Below are positions 33,859 to 44,494 of a DNA stretch of 64,000 bases, piece after piece (within the stretch, counting starts at the first letter, position 1; every line of letters starts with the position of its first letter). The position numbers and the translations under genes were made by a program. Below the pieces are notes generated by a model. That model searched no databases, had not been told where the DNA came from, and saw only the letters and a program-made list of their open reading frames with translations. The stretch covers positions 109,921 to 173,920 of the forward strand of contig JAAELO010000848.1 in assembly GCA_024226555.1 (NCBI GenBank), in the 5' to 3' direction. The DNA comes from Desulfobacterales bacterium. Lineage in GTDB: Bacteria; Desulfobacterota; Desulfobacteria; Desulfobacterales; JAAELO01.

Positions 33859-36800
33859 ATGACAAAGAAAACAGAAAAAGAGATCAATTCGGGACTTTCT
33901 AAAACACCAATTGCAATAATTGGAGTTGCATCAATCTTTCCACAATCCGAAAACAAGGAAGCATTCTGGAGTAACATAATAAATGAAGTTGACTCAATAA
34001 CCGATGTTCCTGAATCAAGATGGAAAATTGATGATTTTTATGATGCTGACCCTAAAGTTCCTGATAAAACATATAGTAAAAGAGGTGGGTTTATACCCGA
34101 TATTGATTTTGATCCAATGGAGTTTGGACTTCCTCCAAATATATTGGAATTGACAGATGTGTCCCAATTACTTTCACTTTTGGTTGCAAGAGATGTTTTG
34201 GAAGATGCAGGATACGGAGAAAAAAGTGGTTTTGACCGTGACAATATTGGAATTACATTGGGTGTAGGTGGTGGACAGAAACTAATCACGCCTCTTACAA
34301 CAAGGCTTCAATATCCTGTTTGGAAACGGGTATTATTAAACAGCGGAGTTTCTGAAAGTGATGCTGATGTAATAGTTGAAAAAATTAAAAAAGCTTATAT
34401 TCCCTGGGAAGAAAATTCTTTTCCTGGAATGCTTGGAAATGTCATTGCAGGGCGTGTTGCAAATAGATTAAATTTAGGTGGAACAAACTGCGTTGTTGAT
34501 GCAGCTTGTGCAAGTTCTCTAACTGCCGTAAAAATGGGAGTGAGTGAGCTCCTTGAGCATAGAAGTGATATAATAATTTCAGGTGGTGTTGATACAGATA
34601 ACTCGCCTTTTATGTATCTTTGCTTTAGTAAAACACCAGCTTTCACTGCTTCAGAAAAAAGTATGCCTTTTGATCAGGAATCAAGTGGTATTATAATAGG
34701 TGAAGGCGTTGGTATGGTTGCAATGAAAAGACTATCCGATGCAGAACGGGATAATGACAGAGTTTATGCTGTTATAAAGGGTATTGGAACATCAAGTGAT
34801 GGAAAATATAAAAGTATATATGCACCAAGACCTGAAGGACAAGCTAAAGCTTTAAGACGTGCTTATAAAGATGCGGGTTATGAAGCTAAAACAGTTGATT
34901 TGGTCGAAGGCCATGGTACAGGAACCCTTGCCGGTGATATTGCAGAGTTTACTGCTTTAAAAGAAGTTTTTGGAGAAAGTAGTGATAAGAAACAGCATAT
35001 AGCCCTTGGTAGTGTTAAGTCACAGATTGGTCACTGTAAATCAGCTGCCGGATCAGCCGGAATTATAAAATTAGCAATGGCTCTTCATCATAAGGTTCTG
35101 CCACCAACTATCAATGTTACAAATCCAAGTGAAAAGATGGAGATCACAGAAACTCCGTTTTATATAAATTCATCTCAGAGGCCATGGCTTCCACCTGAAG
35201 GGCATCCAAGAAGGGGTGCAGTCAGCTCTTTTGGATTTGGTGGTACTAATTTTCATTTCACTCTTGAGGAATACACTAAAAGCAACGATGATAAATTCAG
35301 ATATCACAATGTAGCCAACACCTCAGTTATTAGTGCAGAAGATGTAGAGGGTCTCTTAAGTTTATTAAGTGACTTGAAAGAATCATTAAATGAATCAAAT
35401 TACGTCTCATTTATTGAAGATTATGCAATAAGAGATATTCCAAATGACCATGCAAGAGTTGGTTTTCTACATAGTGATATAGTTGAGGCTTTGAATCTCT
35501 TAGGGCTATCCATTGAAAATATTGAAAAGAAAAAAGATGCTGAGTTTTTTAATCAAGTAAAGGGAATTTTCTACAGAAAAAGCGCTCTTTCGACTAAAGG
35601 AAAAGTTGTTGCACTTTTTTCAGGACAGGGATCTCAATATATAGATATGGGTAAAGAACTTTTATCTAATTTCCCACCTGTGATGGATTCATTTAGCCAA
35701 ATGAATGGATTATTTACAAAGGATAAATGGGAACCGCTAACTGATACAGTATTTCCAATTGCTAAATTTACTGAAATTGAGAAGAAAGAGGATCTTGCCA
35801 AACTACAAAGAACGGAATTTGCTCAACCTGCAATAGGATCAATATCTGCAGGTATGTATAAAATATTGAATAATGCTGGTTTTAATCCTGACTATGCAGT
35901 TGGTCACAGTTTTGGAGAACTTACAGCCTTATGGGCCGCAGGAGTTTATTCGGAAAAAGATTTTTATAATCTGGCAAGGGAGCGTGGTAAAGCGATGTCA
36001 GCTCCTGATGATCCTGATTTTGATGCTGGAACAATGCTTGCTGTGATGGGTAAAGTTGAAAATGTTAAAGATGATATTAAGGATTTTACTGATGTCACTA
36101 TAGCAAATTTCAATTCAAACAATCAGGTTGTTCTTGCCGGACCTGTTAATTCAATTAAAAATATAGCTGAAGTATTAAAAGAGAAAAAGTATACAGTAAT
36201 TGCCCTTCCTGTTTCAGCAGCATTTCATACAAAACTTGTTGGACATGCTCAAAAACCTTTTGCCAAATCAGTTAAGAGTGTGAAGTTTAACAAACCGAAG
36301 CTAAAAGTATATTCAAATTCCACTTCAAATCCTTATCCCACAGATACTGCTAAAATGCAGGAATTGCTTGAGAATCATATTCTAAATCCCGTATTTTTTA
36401 AAGATCAGATAGAAAATATTTATGGAGATGGTGGAGATATATTTATTGAGTTTGGTCCAAAAAATGTACTTACTAAACTTGTTGAAAATATTCTTAAAGG
36501 CAAGCCGCATACCGCAATTGCCTTAAATGGTAATTTGAAAAAAGATAACGATACCCAGATCAGAGAAGCTATTGTTAAGTTATGCGTAACAGGTATCACT
36601 TTAAAAGATTTTGATCCATATGGAATTCCAAAAGCTCCTCCTAAAGAAAGAGGTAAAATGTCTGTAATGCTGAATGGGTGTAATTATGTAAGTGAAAAAA
36701 CACAGCAGGCTTATATCGATAGTTTAAATGATGGATTTCAGGTTGAGCAGGTAAAACCAGTCATTAAAGAGGTTGTAAAAGAAGTTATTAAGGAAGTTAA

Positions 36801-39800
36801 AGTTGAGGTTCCGGTAGAAGTTGAAAGAGTTGTTATAGCAGATTCTATTGAACCGGAAAAAGATCAAAAAACATGTATTGATGATACCATAAAAAGTTTT
36901 TACAAGCACCAGAATGAAACAGTTAAAACCCATGAACAGTATTTAAAAAACAGCGCGACTTATTTAAATACATTTAATGAACTCATGACGCACCAGCTGG
37001 AAGTTATAAAAAACAACCCTTCCTGTTCAATTCCCGAAAAAGTTCATGAAAGTATGGAGTCATTTCATAATCATCAAAATGAAACCTTAAGAGTTCATAA
37101 TCAATATCTTAAAGGACAGATGGACAGTTCAAGAAAAATTATAGATTCATTTGGAAACGGATCTGGTTCTGATTATAAATTAACACCATCTGATATCGAA
37201 ATGCCTTTGGACATTTCAGAGAGACAAACCTTTGTTCCGGAAAAAAATATTGTAAATAAAGAACAGATGTTTGTACCTGATGCAGTGGTTAATGAAACGG
37301 TTGAAATCGATAAAAAACAGATGTTTGTTCCAGGAAAGCAAGTAAACAAATCAGAAAGTACAGTTGAAATTAATGAAACTCAGATATTCAAACCTGAAAG
37401 TAAATCCGGTAAAACAGTTCAAAAAGTTGAAACCAGTAAAAATGTTAAACCCATAAATATAGATCTTACAAAATCTTTACTTGAAATTGTTAGTGAGAAA
37501 ACCGGTTATCCAGCTGAGATGTTGGAACTTGATATGGATATGGAGGGTGATCTTGGAATTGACTCTATTAAAAGAGTAGAAATTCTTTCAGCAATAATGG
37601 AAAAACATCCTGAACTGCCGAACCCTGATGCAGATACAATGTCCGAACTTAAAACTTTAAAGCAGGTTATGGAGCTGCTTGATTCAAATCAAGTTCATAA
37701 TGATACTGAGAATGTGACAACGGTAGTATCAACACAAACATCTGGTGGAGTTGCAGAATTAGAGTCCGTGATGATGAAAGCTGTTAGTGAAAAAACAGGA
37801 TATCCGGAAGAGATGCTTGAGCTTGAAATGGATATGGAAGGAGATCTTGGTATCGACTCAATAAAAAGAGTTGAGATAATGTCAGCTGTTATGGAGATGT
37901 TGCCAAATCTACCCCAGGTAAATCCAGATGACCTTGCTGTTCTTAAAACTTTAAAAGAGATTGTAGAAATATTTGCAAAGGATATGGGAGAGACAGCAAA
38001 TGTTGAAAACACCACATCTGATGTTGAAATAAAAAAAGTATCTATAGAAACAGACAGATTTTCAGATGCCATGCTTGAAGTTGTTAGTGAAAAAACAGGT
38101 TATCCAAAAGAGATGCTTGAGCTTGACATGGATATGGAGGGTGATCTTGGAATAGATTCAATAAAAAGAGTTGAAATAATGTCAGCTGTTATGGAAAAAT
38201 TCCCGGAACTACCACAGGTAAATCCAGACGACCTTGCTGTTCTTAAAACACTAGGAGAGATTGTTGATGCATTTTCCATTGACCAATCTCCAAAAAAACA
38301 ACCTGTAAATAAGGTTCAGGCATCAAGTAGTAATGTTTCCACATCAAAGCTGACAGATACAATGCTTAATACTGTGAGTGAGAAAACAGGTTATCCAAAA
38401 GAGATGTTAGAGCTTGATATGGATATGGAGGGTGATCTTGGAATAGACTCGATAAAAAGAGTTGAGATAATGTCAGCAGTAATGGATAGTTTTCCGGAAC
38501 TACCCCAGGTAAACCCTGATGACCTGGCGACACTTAAAACACTTGGGCAGATAATTGAAGTTTTCGCAGAAAAGATGGGGCCTGTTAATCAAATTACAGT
38601 TACTGAAGAAAAAGCTCCTTCAATAGAAAAAAGTAGTTCGTCTGTTTCTGTGTCTAAACTAACAGATACAATGTTAAATACAGTGAGTGATAAGACAGGA
38701 TATCCAAAAGAGATGTTAGAACTTGATATGGATATGGAGGGTGATCTTGGAATCGACTCAATAAAAAGAGTTGAGATAATGTCAGCAGTAATGGAGAGCT
38801 TTCCAGAGCTACCCCAGGTAAATCCGGATGATCTTGCAGCACTGAAAACACTTGGGCAGATAATTGAAGTATTTGCAGAAAATATGGAACCGGTTGAAAA
38901 TGCAAATAATGATGTTGAAGTGAAATCAACTATAAAAACTGAAAGCACCTCTTCGGTTACCGTATCTAAACTAACAGATACAATGTTAAATACAGTGAGT
39001 GATAAAACCGGTTATCCAAAAGAGATGCTTGAGCTTGACATGGATATGGAGGGTGATCTTGGAATAGACTCAATAAAGAGAGTTGAGATAATGTCAGCAG
39101 TTATGGAGAGCTTTCCAGAGCTACCCCAGGTAAATCCAGATGATCTGGCTGCACTTAAAACACTTGGTCAGATAATAGATGTATTTGCAGAAAATATGGG
39201 GCCAGTTGAGAGCAATGTTAATGATATCAAAATTAAATCTACTCCTAAACCAGAAAAGAGCTCTTCAGTTTCAGAATTAACAGATACAATGTTAAGCACA
39301 GTAAGTGAAAAAACAGGCTACCCAAAAGAGATGCTTGAGCTTGATATGGATATGGAGGGTGATCTTGGAATTGATTCAATCAAACGAGTTGAGATAATGT
39401 CAGCAGTTATGGAGAGTTTTCCTGATCTACCCCAGGTAAATCCGGATGACCTTGCTGCATTGAAAACCCTTGGGCAGATAATTGAGGTTTTTGCAAACAA
39501 CATTGATACAGATAAAGAAACTAAAACAGATACTCCAAAAACTGAAAGTAGTATTTCTGAATCAGATCTGACTGATCAGATGCTCGATACTGTAAGTGAG
39601 AAAACAGGTTATCCAAAGGAGATGCTGGAACTTGATATGGATATGGAAGGTGACCTTGGGATCGACTCAATAAAACGAGTTGAGATAATGTCAGCAGTTA
39701 TGGATAAATTTCCTGAACTTCCACAGGTTAACCCGGATGAACTTGCAACGTTAAAAACCCTTGGCCAGATCATTAATGTCATGGTTAAGGCTAAAGGCGA

Positions 39801-42297
39801 TGTTGGAAAAGATGTACAAAAACAGCAGGAGCAAATAACAGATATTGAGAAAACAACTGTAAAAATTGCTAAAATAACAATTATTCCTGAACCGGATTAC
39901 CTTGAGTATGATGTGCCGGAAGGTAGATCATGTTTAATAATTGATGATGGTTCAAAGGTTACATCTAAATTGACAGCCACACTTCATAAAAAAGGATTCA
40001 ATCCGGTTGTTTTAAGCTTTCCTGAAGTTGTGATTGAAAAAAGAGAAAAACTTTCAAAGGATGTCAAAAGATATTCCCTTAAAGATCTTTCAGAAGATAC
40101 TCTAAGTAGTCTAATAGCTGAAATAGTTGAAAAAGAAGGCGCTCCATGTGGTATTATTCATGTGGACCCTGTCTACTCAGTAAACAATACTAAAGAAGTA
40201 TATTTTTCTAAGGATTCATTTAAAATTCTAAAGACTGTATTTTTAACAGCAAAGCATCTTAAAAAATATCTTTGTGATGATAAGGCTGTACGAAATTTCT
40301 TTATAACAGTTTCAAGGATGGATGGTTACTTAGGTCTTGGAAAGAAAAAAACAAATGTAATAAGCGGCGGGTTAGCAGGCCTTACTAAAACTCTTAATCT
40401 TGAATGGGCAGATACATTTTGCAGAGCTGTTGATATTGACCCTAATATGGGAGTTGATAAAACAGTTGAAAAAATTGTTGCTGAAATTCATGATCCTGAC
40501 AGACGAGTTGTTGAAACTGCTTACTTTAAAAAGCAGAGAATAACCTTATTTGCTGGAAATAGTGATGATAAAAAATCTTTGACAAAATCTGTTAATTCAT
40601 CTTCTGTATTACTTGTGAGTGGCGGAGCTAAGGGGGTTACAGCAAAATGTGTTGTAAACCTTGCTAAAAGATCAGGCGCAACTTTCATACTACTTGGTAG
40701 AAGTAAGTATGATAGTTCTGAACCCGGTTTTTTAAATGGTGTTGTTGATGAACCTCAAATGAAGAAAGCTATAATGGAAGCTATAATAGCTAAAGGAGAA
40801 AAACCAACGCCAATTAAAGTAAATGAGGTTCTATACCCGGTTCTTGCTAATAGAGAAATTACCGAGACAATGGATTTGATTAAGGAAGCTGGTGGAAAAT
40901 GTTTCTATGTTAGTTGCGATGTGACTGATGAAAAAACAATGAAAAAGAAAGTTGGTGAAGTTGTTAAAGAGGCTGGTGATATTACTGGAATTATACATGG
41001 TGCCGGGGTTTTAGCCGATAGATTTATTGAAGATAAAACTGAAGATGACTTTAACAGCGTTCTTAATACAAAGATAGATGGTCTGAAAGCTCTTTTTTCT
41101 TCCGTTGACTCCAAAAAAATAACACACCTTTCTCTATTCTCTTCAGCTGCAGGCTTTTATGGTAATGAGGGGCAGGCTGATTATTCGATTGCAAATGAAA
41201 TTTTAAATAAAACAGCACACTCTTTCAAAAGAATGTTTCCATCTGTTAGAGTGAACTCATTTAACTGGGGACCATGGGATGGTGGGATGGTAACACCGGA
41301 ACTAAAGAGGATGTTTGAAGAAAAGAATGTTCAGGTAATACCACTTGATGAAGGTACAGATATATTTTCAGAGAACCTGCTTTCAAAAGAGAATGATATA
41401 CAGGTACTTGTTGGGAGTTCAATGCTCTATGAAGGACAGGAAGTATCGCAGGATCTTAAATCTTATGTTGTTAAAAGAAAGTTATTTGTGGAGGATAACA
41501 GTTTTTTAGAAGATCATATGATCGGTGGAAATAAAGTTCTGCCAACAGTTTGCGCAACTTCATGGATGGCAGATGCATGTGAAAAACTATATCCTGGTTA
41601 TAAGTTCATAAGATGCAATGATTACAAACTCTTTAAAGGGATTGTATTTGATGGTAATGAGTCCAATGACTATACCCTTGATATAAAAGAAAGCAGTAAG
41701 ACAAATGGGAATATAGATTTCTCAGTTCTTATCTCAAGTAATGGTTCAAAGAAAAAAGTTAATCACTATGGTGCTCAAATTACTATTACCGGTAAAAAAG
41801 TTGAAACTCCAATCTATGATAATTTCAATAAGGATGAGACTGATAAAACAAGTGGTACTGCTTATTATGAAGATGGAACACTTTTTCACGGTCCTGATTT
41901 CCAGGCAGCAGGAGAAATACTTAATATGAGTAAGGAAAAGCTTACTATGTTATGTAAAACCCCGGATGTGAATCCAGAAAGAATGGGACAATTTCCAATA
42001 GGAACTTTTAATCCATATGCGGCAGATGTTCAGTTTCAATCCATGTTGATCTGGGTAAGAAAGTACTTTGAAGCAGGTTCTCTTCCATCGTCTGCAAAAA
42101 CTGGTGAGCAGTTTGAAGCTATTCCTGAAGGTAAAAATTTTTATGTCTCTTTAGATATTAAAAACAGCAGTGATTCTTCAATGGTTGCAGATATTACATC
42201 CCATGATGTGGATGGGAAGATATATACAAGAGTTTTAGGTGCAAAAGTGACTATTAGTAAACAGCTTAACAACCTTTTTCAAAAGGCAAACGGTTAA
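33859..42297 (+). CDS. pfaA: PUFA synthase PfaA: KS-AT-8xACP-KR-DH
   Basis: The 2812-residue multidomain protein is the core iterative subunit of an anaerobic (oxygen-independent) PUFA synthase. In order: ketosynthase (about 12-460, catalytic Cys 217 in DAACASSLTA, His in EGHGTGTLAGD and VKSQIGHCKSAA); malonyl-CoA acyltransferase (about 585-880, Ser 684 in GHSFGELTA); a linker with two HQNET/QYLK repeats and four (K)QxFVP-like repeats (about 960-1190); eight ACP domains with DSIK Ser at 1236, 1334, 1434, 1531, 1634, 1738, 1840 and 1937; a ketoreductase (about 2250-2470, LLVSGGAKGVTA, Tyr in GQADYSIANE); and a C-terminal dehydratase-like domain (about 2535-2805, His in LEDHMIGGNKVLP). It is the first gene of pfaA-B-C-D. 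Cytosolic. Confidence 0.98.
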   Translation: MTKKTEKEINSGLSKTPIAIIGVASIFPQSENKEAFWSNIINEVDSITDVPESRWKIDDFYDADPKVPDKTYSKRGGFIPDIDFDPMEFGLPPNILELTDVSQLLSLLVARDVLEDAGYGEKSGFDRDNIGITLGVGGGQKLITPLTTRLQYPVWKRVLLNSGVSESDADVIVEKIKKAYIPWEENSFPGMLGNVIAGRVANRLNLGGTNCVVDAACASSLTAVKMGVSELLEHRSDIIISGGVDTDNSPFMYLCFSKTPAFTASEKSMPFDQESSGIIIGEGVGMVAMKRLSDAERDNDRVYAVIKGIGTSSDGKYKSIYAPRPEGQAKALRRAYKDAGYEAKTVDLVEGHGTGTLAGDIAEFTALKEVFGESSDKKQHIALGSVKSQIGHCKSAAGSAGIIKLAMALHHKVLPPTINVTNPSEKMEITETPFYINSSQRPWLPPEGHPRRGAVSSFGFGGTNFHFTLEEYTKSNDDKFRYHNVANTSVISAEDVEGLLSLLSDLKESLNESNYVSFIEDYAIRDIPNDHARVGFLHSDIVEALNLLGLSIENIEKKKDAEFFNQVKGIFYRKSALSTKGKVVALFSGQGSQYIDMGKELLSNFPPVMDSFSQMNGLFTKDKWEPLTDTVFPIAKFTEIEKKEDLAKLQRTEFAQPAIGSISAGMYKILNNAGFNPDYAVGHSFGELTALWAAGVYSEKDFYNLARERGKAMSAPDDPDFDAGTMLAVMGKVENVKDDIKDFTDVTIANFNSNNQVVLAGPVNSIKNIAEVLKEKKYTVIALPVSAAFHTKLVGHAQKPFAKSVKSVKFNKPKLKVYSNSTSNPYPTDTAKMQELLENHILNPVFFKDQIENIYGDGGDIFIEFGPKNVLTKLVENILKGKPHTAIALNGNLKKDNDTQIREAIVKLCVTGITLKDFDPYGIPKAPPKERGKMSVMLNGCNYVSEKTQQAYIDSLNDGFQVEQVKPVIKEVVKEVIKEVKVEVPVEVERVVIADSIEPEKDQKTCIDDTIKSFYKHQNETVKTHEQYLKNSATYLNTFNELMTHQLEVIKNNPSCSIPEKVHESMESFHNHQNETLRVHNQYLKGQMDSSRKIIDSFGNGSGSDYKLTPSDIEMPLDISERQTFVPEKNIVNKEQMFVPDAVVNETVEIDKKQMFVPGKQVNKSESTVEINETQIFKPESKSGKTVQKVETSKNVKPINIDLTKSLLEIVSEKTGYPAEMLELDMDMEGDLGIDSIKRVEILSAIMEKHPELPNPDADTMSELKTLKQVMELLDSNQVHNDTENVTTVVSTQTSGGVAELESVMMKAVSEKTGYPEEMLELEMDMEGDLGIDSIKRVEIMSAVMEMLPNLPQVNPDDLAVLKTLKEIVEIFAKDMGETANVENTTSDVEIKKVSIETDRFSDAMLEVVSEKTGYPKEMLELDMDMEGDLGIDSIKRVEIMSAVMEKFPELPQVNPDDLAVLKTLGEIVDAFSIDQSPKKQPVNKVQASSSNVSTSKLTDTMLNTVSEKTGYPKEMLELDMDMEGDLGIDSIKRVEIMSAVMDSFPELPQVNPDDLATLKTLGQIIEVFAEKMGPVNQITVTEEKAPSIEKSSSSVSVSKLTDTMLNTVSDKTGYPKEMLELDMDMEGDLGIDSIKRVEIMSAVMESFPELPQVNPDDLAALKTLGQIIEVFAENMEPVENANNDVEVKSTIKTESTSSVTVSKLTDTMLNTVSDKTGYPKEMLELDMDMEGDLGIDSIKRVEIMSAVMESFPELPQVNPDDLAALKTLGQIIDVFAENMGPVESNVNDIKIKSTPKPEKSSSVSELTDTMLSTVSEKTGYPKEMLELDMDMEGDLGIDSIKRVEIMSAVMESFPDLPQVNPDDLAALKTLGQIIEVFANNIDTDKETKTDTPKTESSISESDLTDQMLDTVSEKTGYPKEMLELDMDMEGDLGIDSIKRVEIMSAVMDKFPELPQVNPDELATLKTLGQIINVMVKAKGDVGKDVQKQQEQITDIEKTTVKIAKITIIPEPDYLEYDVPEGRSCLIIDDGSKVTSKLTATLHKKGFNPVVLSFPEVVIEKREKLSKDVKRYSLKDLSEDTLSSLIAEIVEKEGAPCGIIHVDPVYSVNNTKEVYFSKDSFKILKTVFLTAKHLKKYLCDDKAVRNFFITVSRMDGYLGLGKKKTNVISGGLAGLTKTLNLEWADTFCRAVDIDPNMGVDKTVEKIVAEIHDPDRRVVETAYFKKQRITLFAGNSDDKKSLTKSVNSSSVLLVSGGAKGVTAKCVVNLAKRSGATFILLGRSKYDSSEPGFLNGVVDEPQMKKAIMEAIIAKGEKPTPIKVNEVLYPVLANREITETMDLIKEAGGKCFYVSCDVTDEKTMKKKVGEVVKEAGDITGIIHGAGVLADRFIEDKTEDDFNSVLNTKIDGLKALFSSVDSKKITHLSLFSSAAGFYGNEGQADYSIANEILNKTAHSFKRMFPSVRVNSFNWGPWDGGMVTPELKRMFEEKNVQVIPLDEGTDIFSENLLSKENDIQVLVGSSMLYEGQEVSQDLKSYVVKRKLFVEDNSFLEDHMIGGNKVLPTVCATSWMADACEKLYPGYKFIRCNDYKLFKGIVFDGNESNDYTLDIKESSKTNGNIDFSVLISSNGSKKKVNHYGAQITITGKKVETPIYDNFNKDETDKTSGTAYYEDGTLFHGPDFQAAGEILNMSKEKLTMLCKTPDVNPERMGQFPIGTFNPYAADVQFQSMLIWVRKYFEAGSLPSSAKTGEQFEAIPEGKNFYVSLDIKNSSDSSMVADITSHDVDGKIYTRVLGAKVTISKQLNNLFQKANG
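37459..39810 (+). repeat. Eight tandem ACP repeats within pfaA
   Basis: The DNA contains eight imperfect tandem units of about 290-312 bp, each encoding one acyl-carrier-protein domain with the identical core GDLGIDSIKRVEI. Units 3-8 are nearly identical over the ACP body, while the Ser/Thr/Lys-rich linkers differ. Unit 1 is the most diverged (NPDADTMSELKTLKQV instead of QVNPDDLA). The gradient suggests unequal crossing-over or gene conversion among units 3-8. Confidence 0.95.
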
Positions 42298-42299
42298 AA

Positions 42300-44471
42300 A
42301 TGAATTCAAAACTTGCTGTAACTGGTATTTATTATGAAAATAGATACTTAAAAGGCAGAGATGAATTCCACCGTTACTTATACGATGGTTACCTGAGTTA
42401 TGAAAATGATGATAACTCAGGTACGTCCCTTCCTGATTATAAAGACCTGGCCAGACATATATTAAATGATGCAGGGATGGATAGTTATCCCAATACAATA
42501 TTTGTATTGGGTGACGATAGTGATGATAGCTTAAATGATATAGATAATATCAGGATTGTTAAACAGGATCTGTCTGAAATTATTGAAAATCATAACTTCG
42601 ATGAACGCATATCATGTGCTATCTTCTTATATAAAGGTAATGGCGTTGCCTGCGGTGTAACTTTAAAAAATATTAATGAAATAAGTGAAGCAGATAGAGT
42701 CTATTCTGTTATCGATCCTGAGTTGAATAGTAAAAAAGGATCTTTACCGGGTTTATATATAAATGATGGAATGGATGAAAAAGACTTAGTTAAAGAATTA
42801 TTAATCTCAAATGGCAGGAAGAGTTATTGTTCAAGTTTCAGACTTGATTTCAAATATAGCATTCTACCATCAGTAATAACAGGTTCTGTCTGTTTATATA
42901 ACCGGTTTTTTCCGGCTTCCGGGTCTAATATAGAAGGAAGAGGTGTAGAGAAAAACTCTCCATTTTTCATTCCTGAAAAATCTATGACATGGTTTAATAA
43001 AGAAAGAGATGTTTCTGTTAAATTTAATGATATCTTTCTGAATATTGAAGGATATGGTAACAACACAGATATTCATCCAAATAAATATCTGGCATATGCT
43101 ACACCTTATATAATACCTTTATCGGGAGATGATGAAACATCTATCCTCAGAAAAGCAGATATGTTTGAAGATGATCTGAATAAAGTTGATATATTAAGTA
43201 CACTCTCAAAAAGATATTATGAAAAATATGTGGAAGATAAAAGGAAATATACTGTAGTCCTTACAGCAGATAGTAGAGATGAGCTGAAGAAAGAGCTACA
43301 TTTTTTGAAAAAAGGTCTTGCTGGTTCATTTAAAAGTGGTGAAGACTTTATCACTCCTAATGGAAGTTATTTTACACCGGACCCTTTGGGAGTGAACGGA
43401 AAAATTGCTTTTGTTTATCCAGGTGTGGGGAGTATCTATACAGGAGTAGGTCAGGATATCTTTCAGATGTACCCTGAACTATTCTCGTTATTCTCATCAA
43501 TTGTTAAAAAACCATCTGAAGTAATTAAAGAGCAAATATTATATCCAAGAAGCTTATCAAAGCATTCTGAAAATTTTATCAAAGAGTCTGACAGAAGTAT
43601 CAGAAGTGATATCAAATCTATTAGTGAAAGTGGTATAGCTTTTTGCTTGCTTTATACAATGGCAACATACGGTTTTGGGATTAATCCTGATATGGGATTA
43701 GGATACAGCATGGGTGAAGTCGCCATGTTTACATCTTTAGGTGTTTGGAAAAATCCTGCGAAGATGAGCAAAAGGTTATCAGAATCGAAAACCTTTAAAA
43801 ACCGATTAACCGGTAATCTTGAAGCAGTTAGAGATTACTGGAATATCGAAAAAGGGGTTGAGAATTCTGATATCTGGGGGCAGTACACAGTGTTTGCATC
43901 CTATCAGGAAGTTGAAAAGGCATTGGAAAATGAAGAGAGGGTATTTATTACTCTTGTTAATACTGATGATGAAGTCGTTATAGCAGGAGACCCAAAGGAT
44001 TGTCTGAGGATTATTGAAAGAGAAGGGTATAGAAATTTCCCTTTAAATATAGCTCTTGCAATACACAGCCCTCCGGCATATCTTGAGTATGAAAAGCTTG
44101 TTGAGCTTTTCAGCTTGGATGTTAATGAAGACAGATCAGATACACAAATTTACTCCTCCTCATGTTATCTTAATATCCCCAAGAGGGAGAAAGCTGTTGC
44201 AAACAGTATCGCAAAAACCTTTTGTGAAAAAGTTGATTTCCCAAAATTAGTTAACAAGACCTATGAGGATGGAGCGAGAATCTATATTGAAACTGGTCCA
44301 AGAAAGATATGTTGCCAGTGGATTGATGAAATATTGAAAGATAAAAGGCATGTTTCAGTACCATTCAATGTTAAAGGAATAAGTGATATTAATACTGTTG
44401 TCAAAGTTGTTGCAAAGCTCCTTAGCCATGGTGTTGATATGAATCTTACTAAATTTTACAGAGCTTATTAG
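42300..44471 (+). CDS. pfaB: PUFA synthase PfaB: acyltransferase subunit
   Basis: The 723-residue protein starts 2 bp after the pfaA stop. Its C-terminal half (about 370-700) is an acyltransferase with PGVGSIYTGVGQDIFQMYP, nucleophile Ser 470 in GLGYSMGEVAMF, catalytic His 589 in IALAIHSPPAY and IYIETGPRKICCQW. The N-terminal 350 residues have no intact ketosynthase motifs and seem to be a degenerate ketosynthase-like or structural region, as in other PfaB proteins. Its product influences which PUFA is released in studied systems. Position between pfaA and pfaC is the classical order. Confidence 0.93.
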   Translation: MNSKLAVTGIYYENRYLKGRDEFHRYLYDGYLSYENDDNSGTSLPDYKDLARHILNDAGMDSYPNTIFVLGDDSDDSLNDIDNIRIVKQDLSEIIENHNFDERISCAIFLYKGNGVACGVTLKNINEISEADRVYSVIDPELNSKKGSLPGLYINDGMDEKDLVKELLISNGRKSYCSSFRLDFKYSILPSVITGSVCLYNRFFPASGSNIEGRGVEKNSPFFIPEKSMTWFNKERDVSVKFNDIFLNIEGYGNNTDIHPNKYLAYATPYIIPLSGDDETSILRKADMFEDDLNKVDILSTLSKRYYEKYVEDKRKYTVVLTADSRDELKKELHFLKKGLAGSFKSGEDFITPNGSYFTPDPLGVNGKIAFVYPGVGSIYTGVGQDIFQMYPELFSLFSSIVKKPSEVIKEQILYPRSLSKHSENFIKESDRSIRSDIKSISESGIAFCLLYTMATYGFGINPDMGLGYSMGEVAMFTSLGVWKNPAKMSKRLSESKTFKNRLTGNLEAVRDYWNIEKGVENSDIWGQYTVFASYQEVEKALENEERVFITLVNTDDEVVIAGDPKDCLRIIEREGYRNFPLNIALAIHSPPAYLEYEKLVELFSLDVNEDRSDTQIYSSSCYLNIPKREKAVANSIAKTFCEKVDFPKLVNKTYEDGARIYIETGPRKICCQWIDEILKDKRHVSVPFNVKGISDINTVVKVVAKLLSHGVDMNLTKFYRAY

Positions 44472-44494
44472 AAAATCAAATACAGGATAATTAT

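Noticed and set aside
37695..39503. Long minus-strand open frames across the ACP array (Ser/Ile-rich translations)
   Set aside because: They are mirror frames of the ACP repeats, recurring with the same period, and have no start signals or family resemblance.
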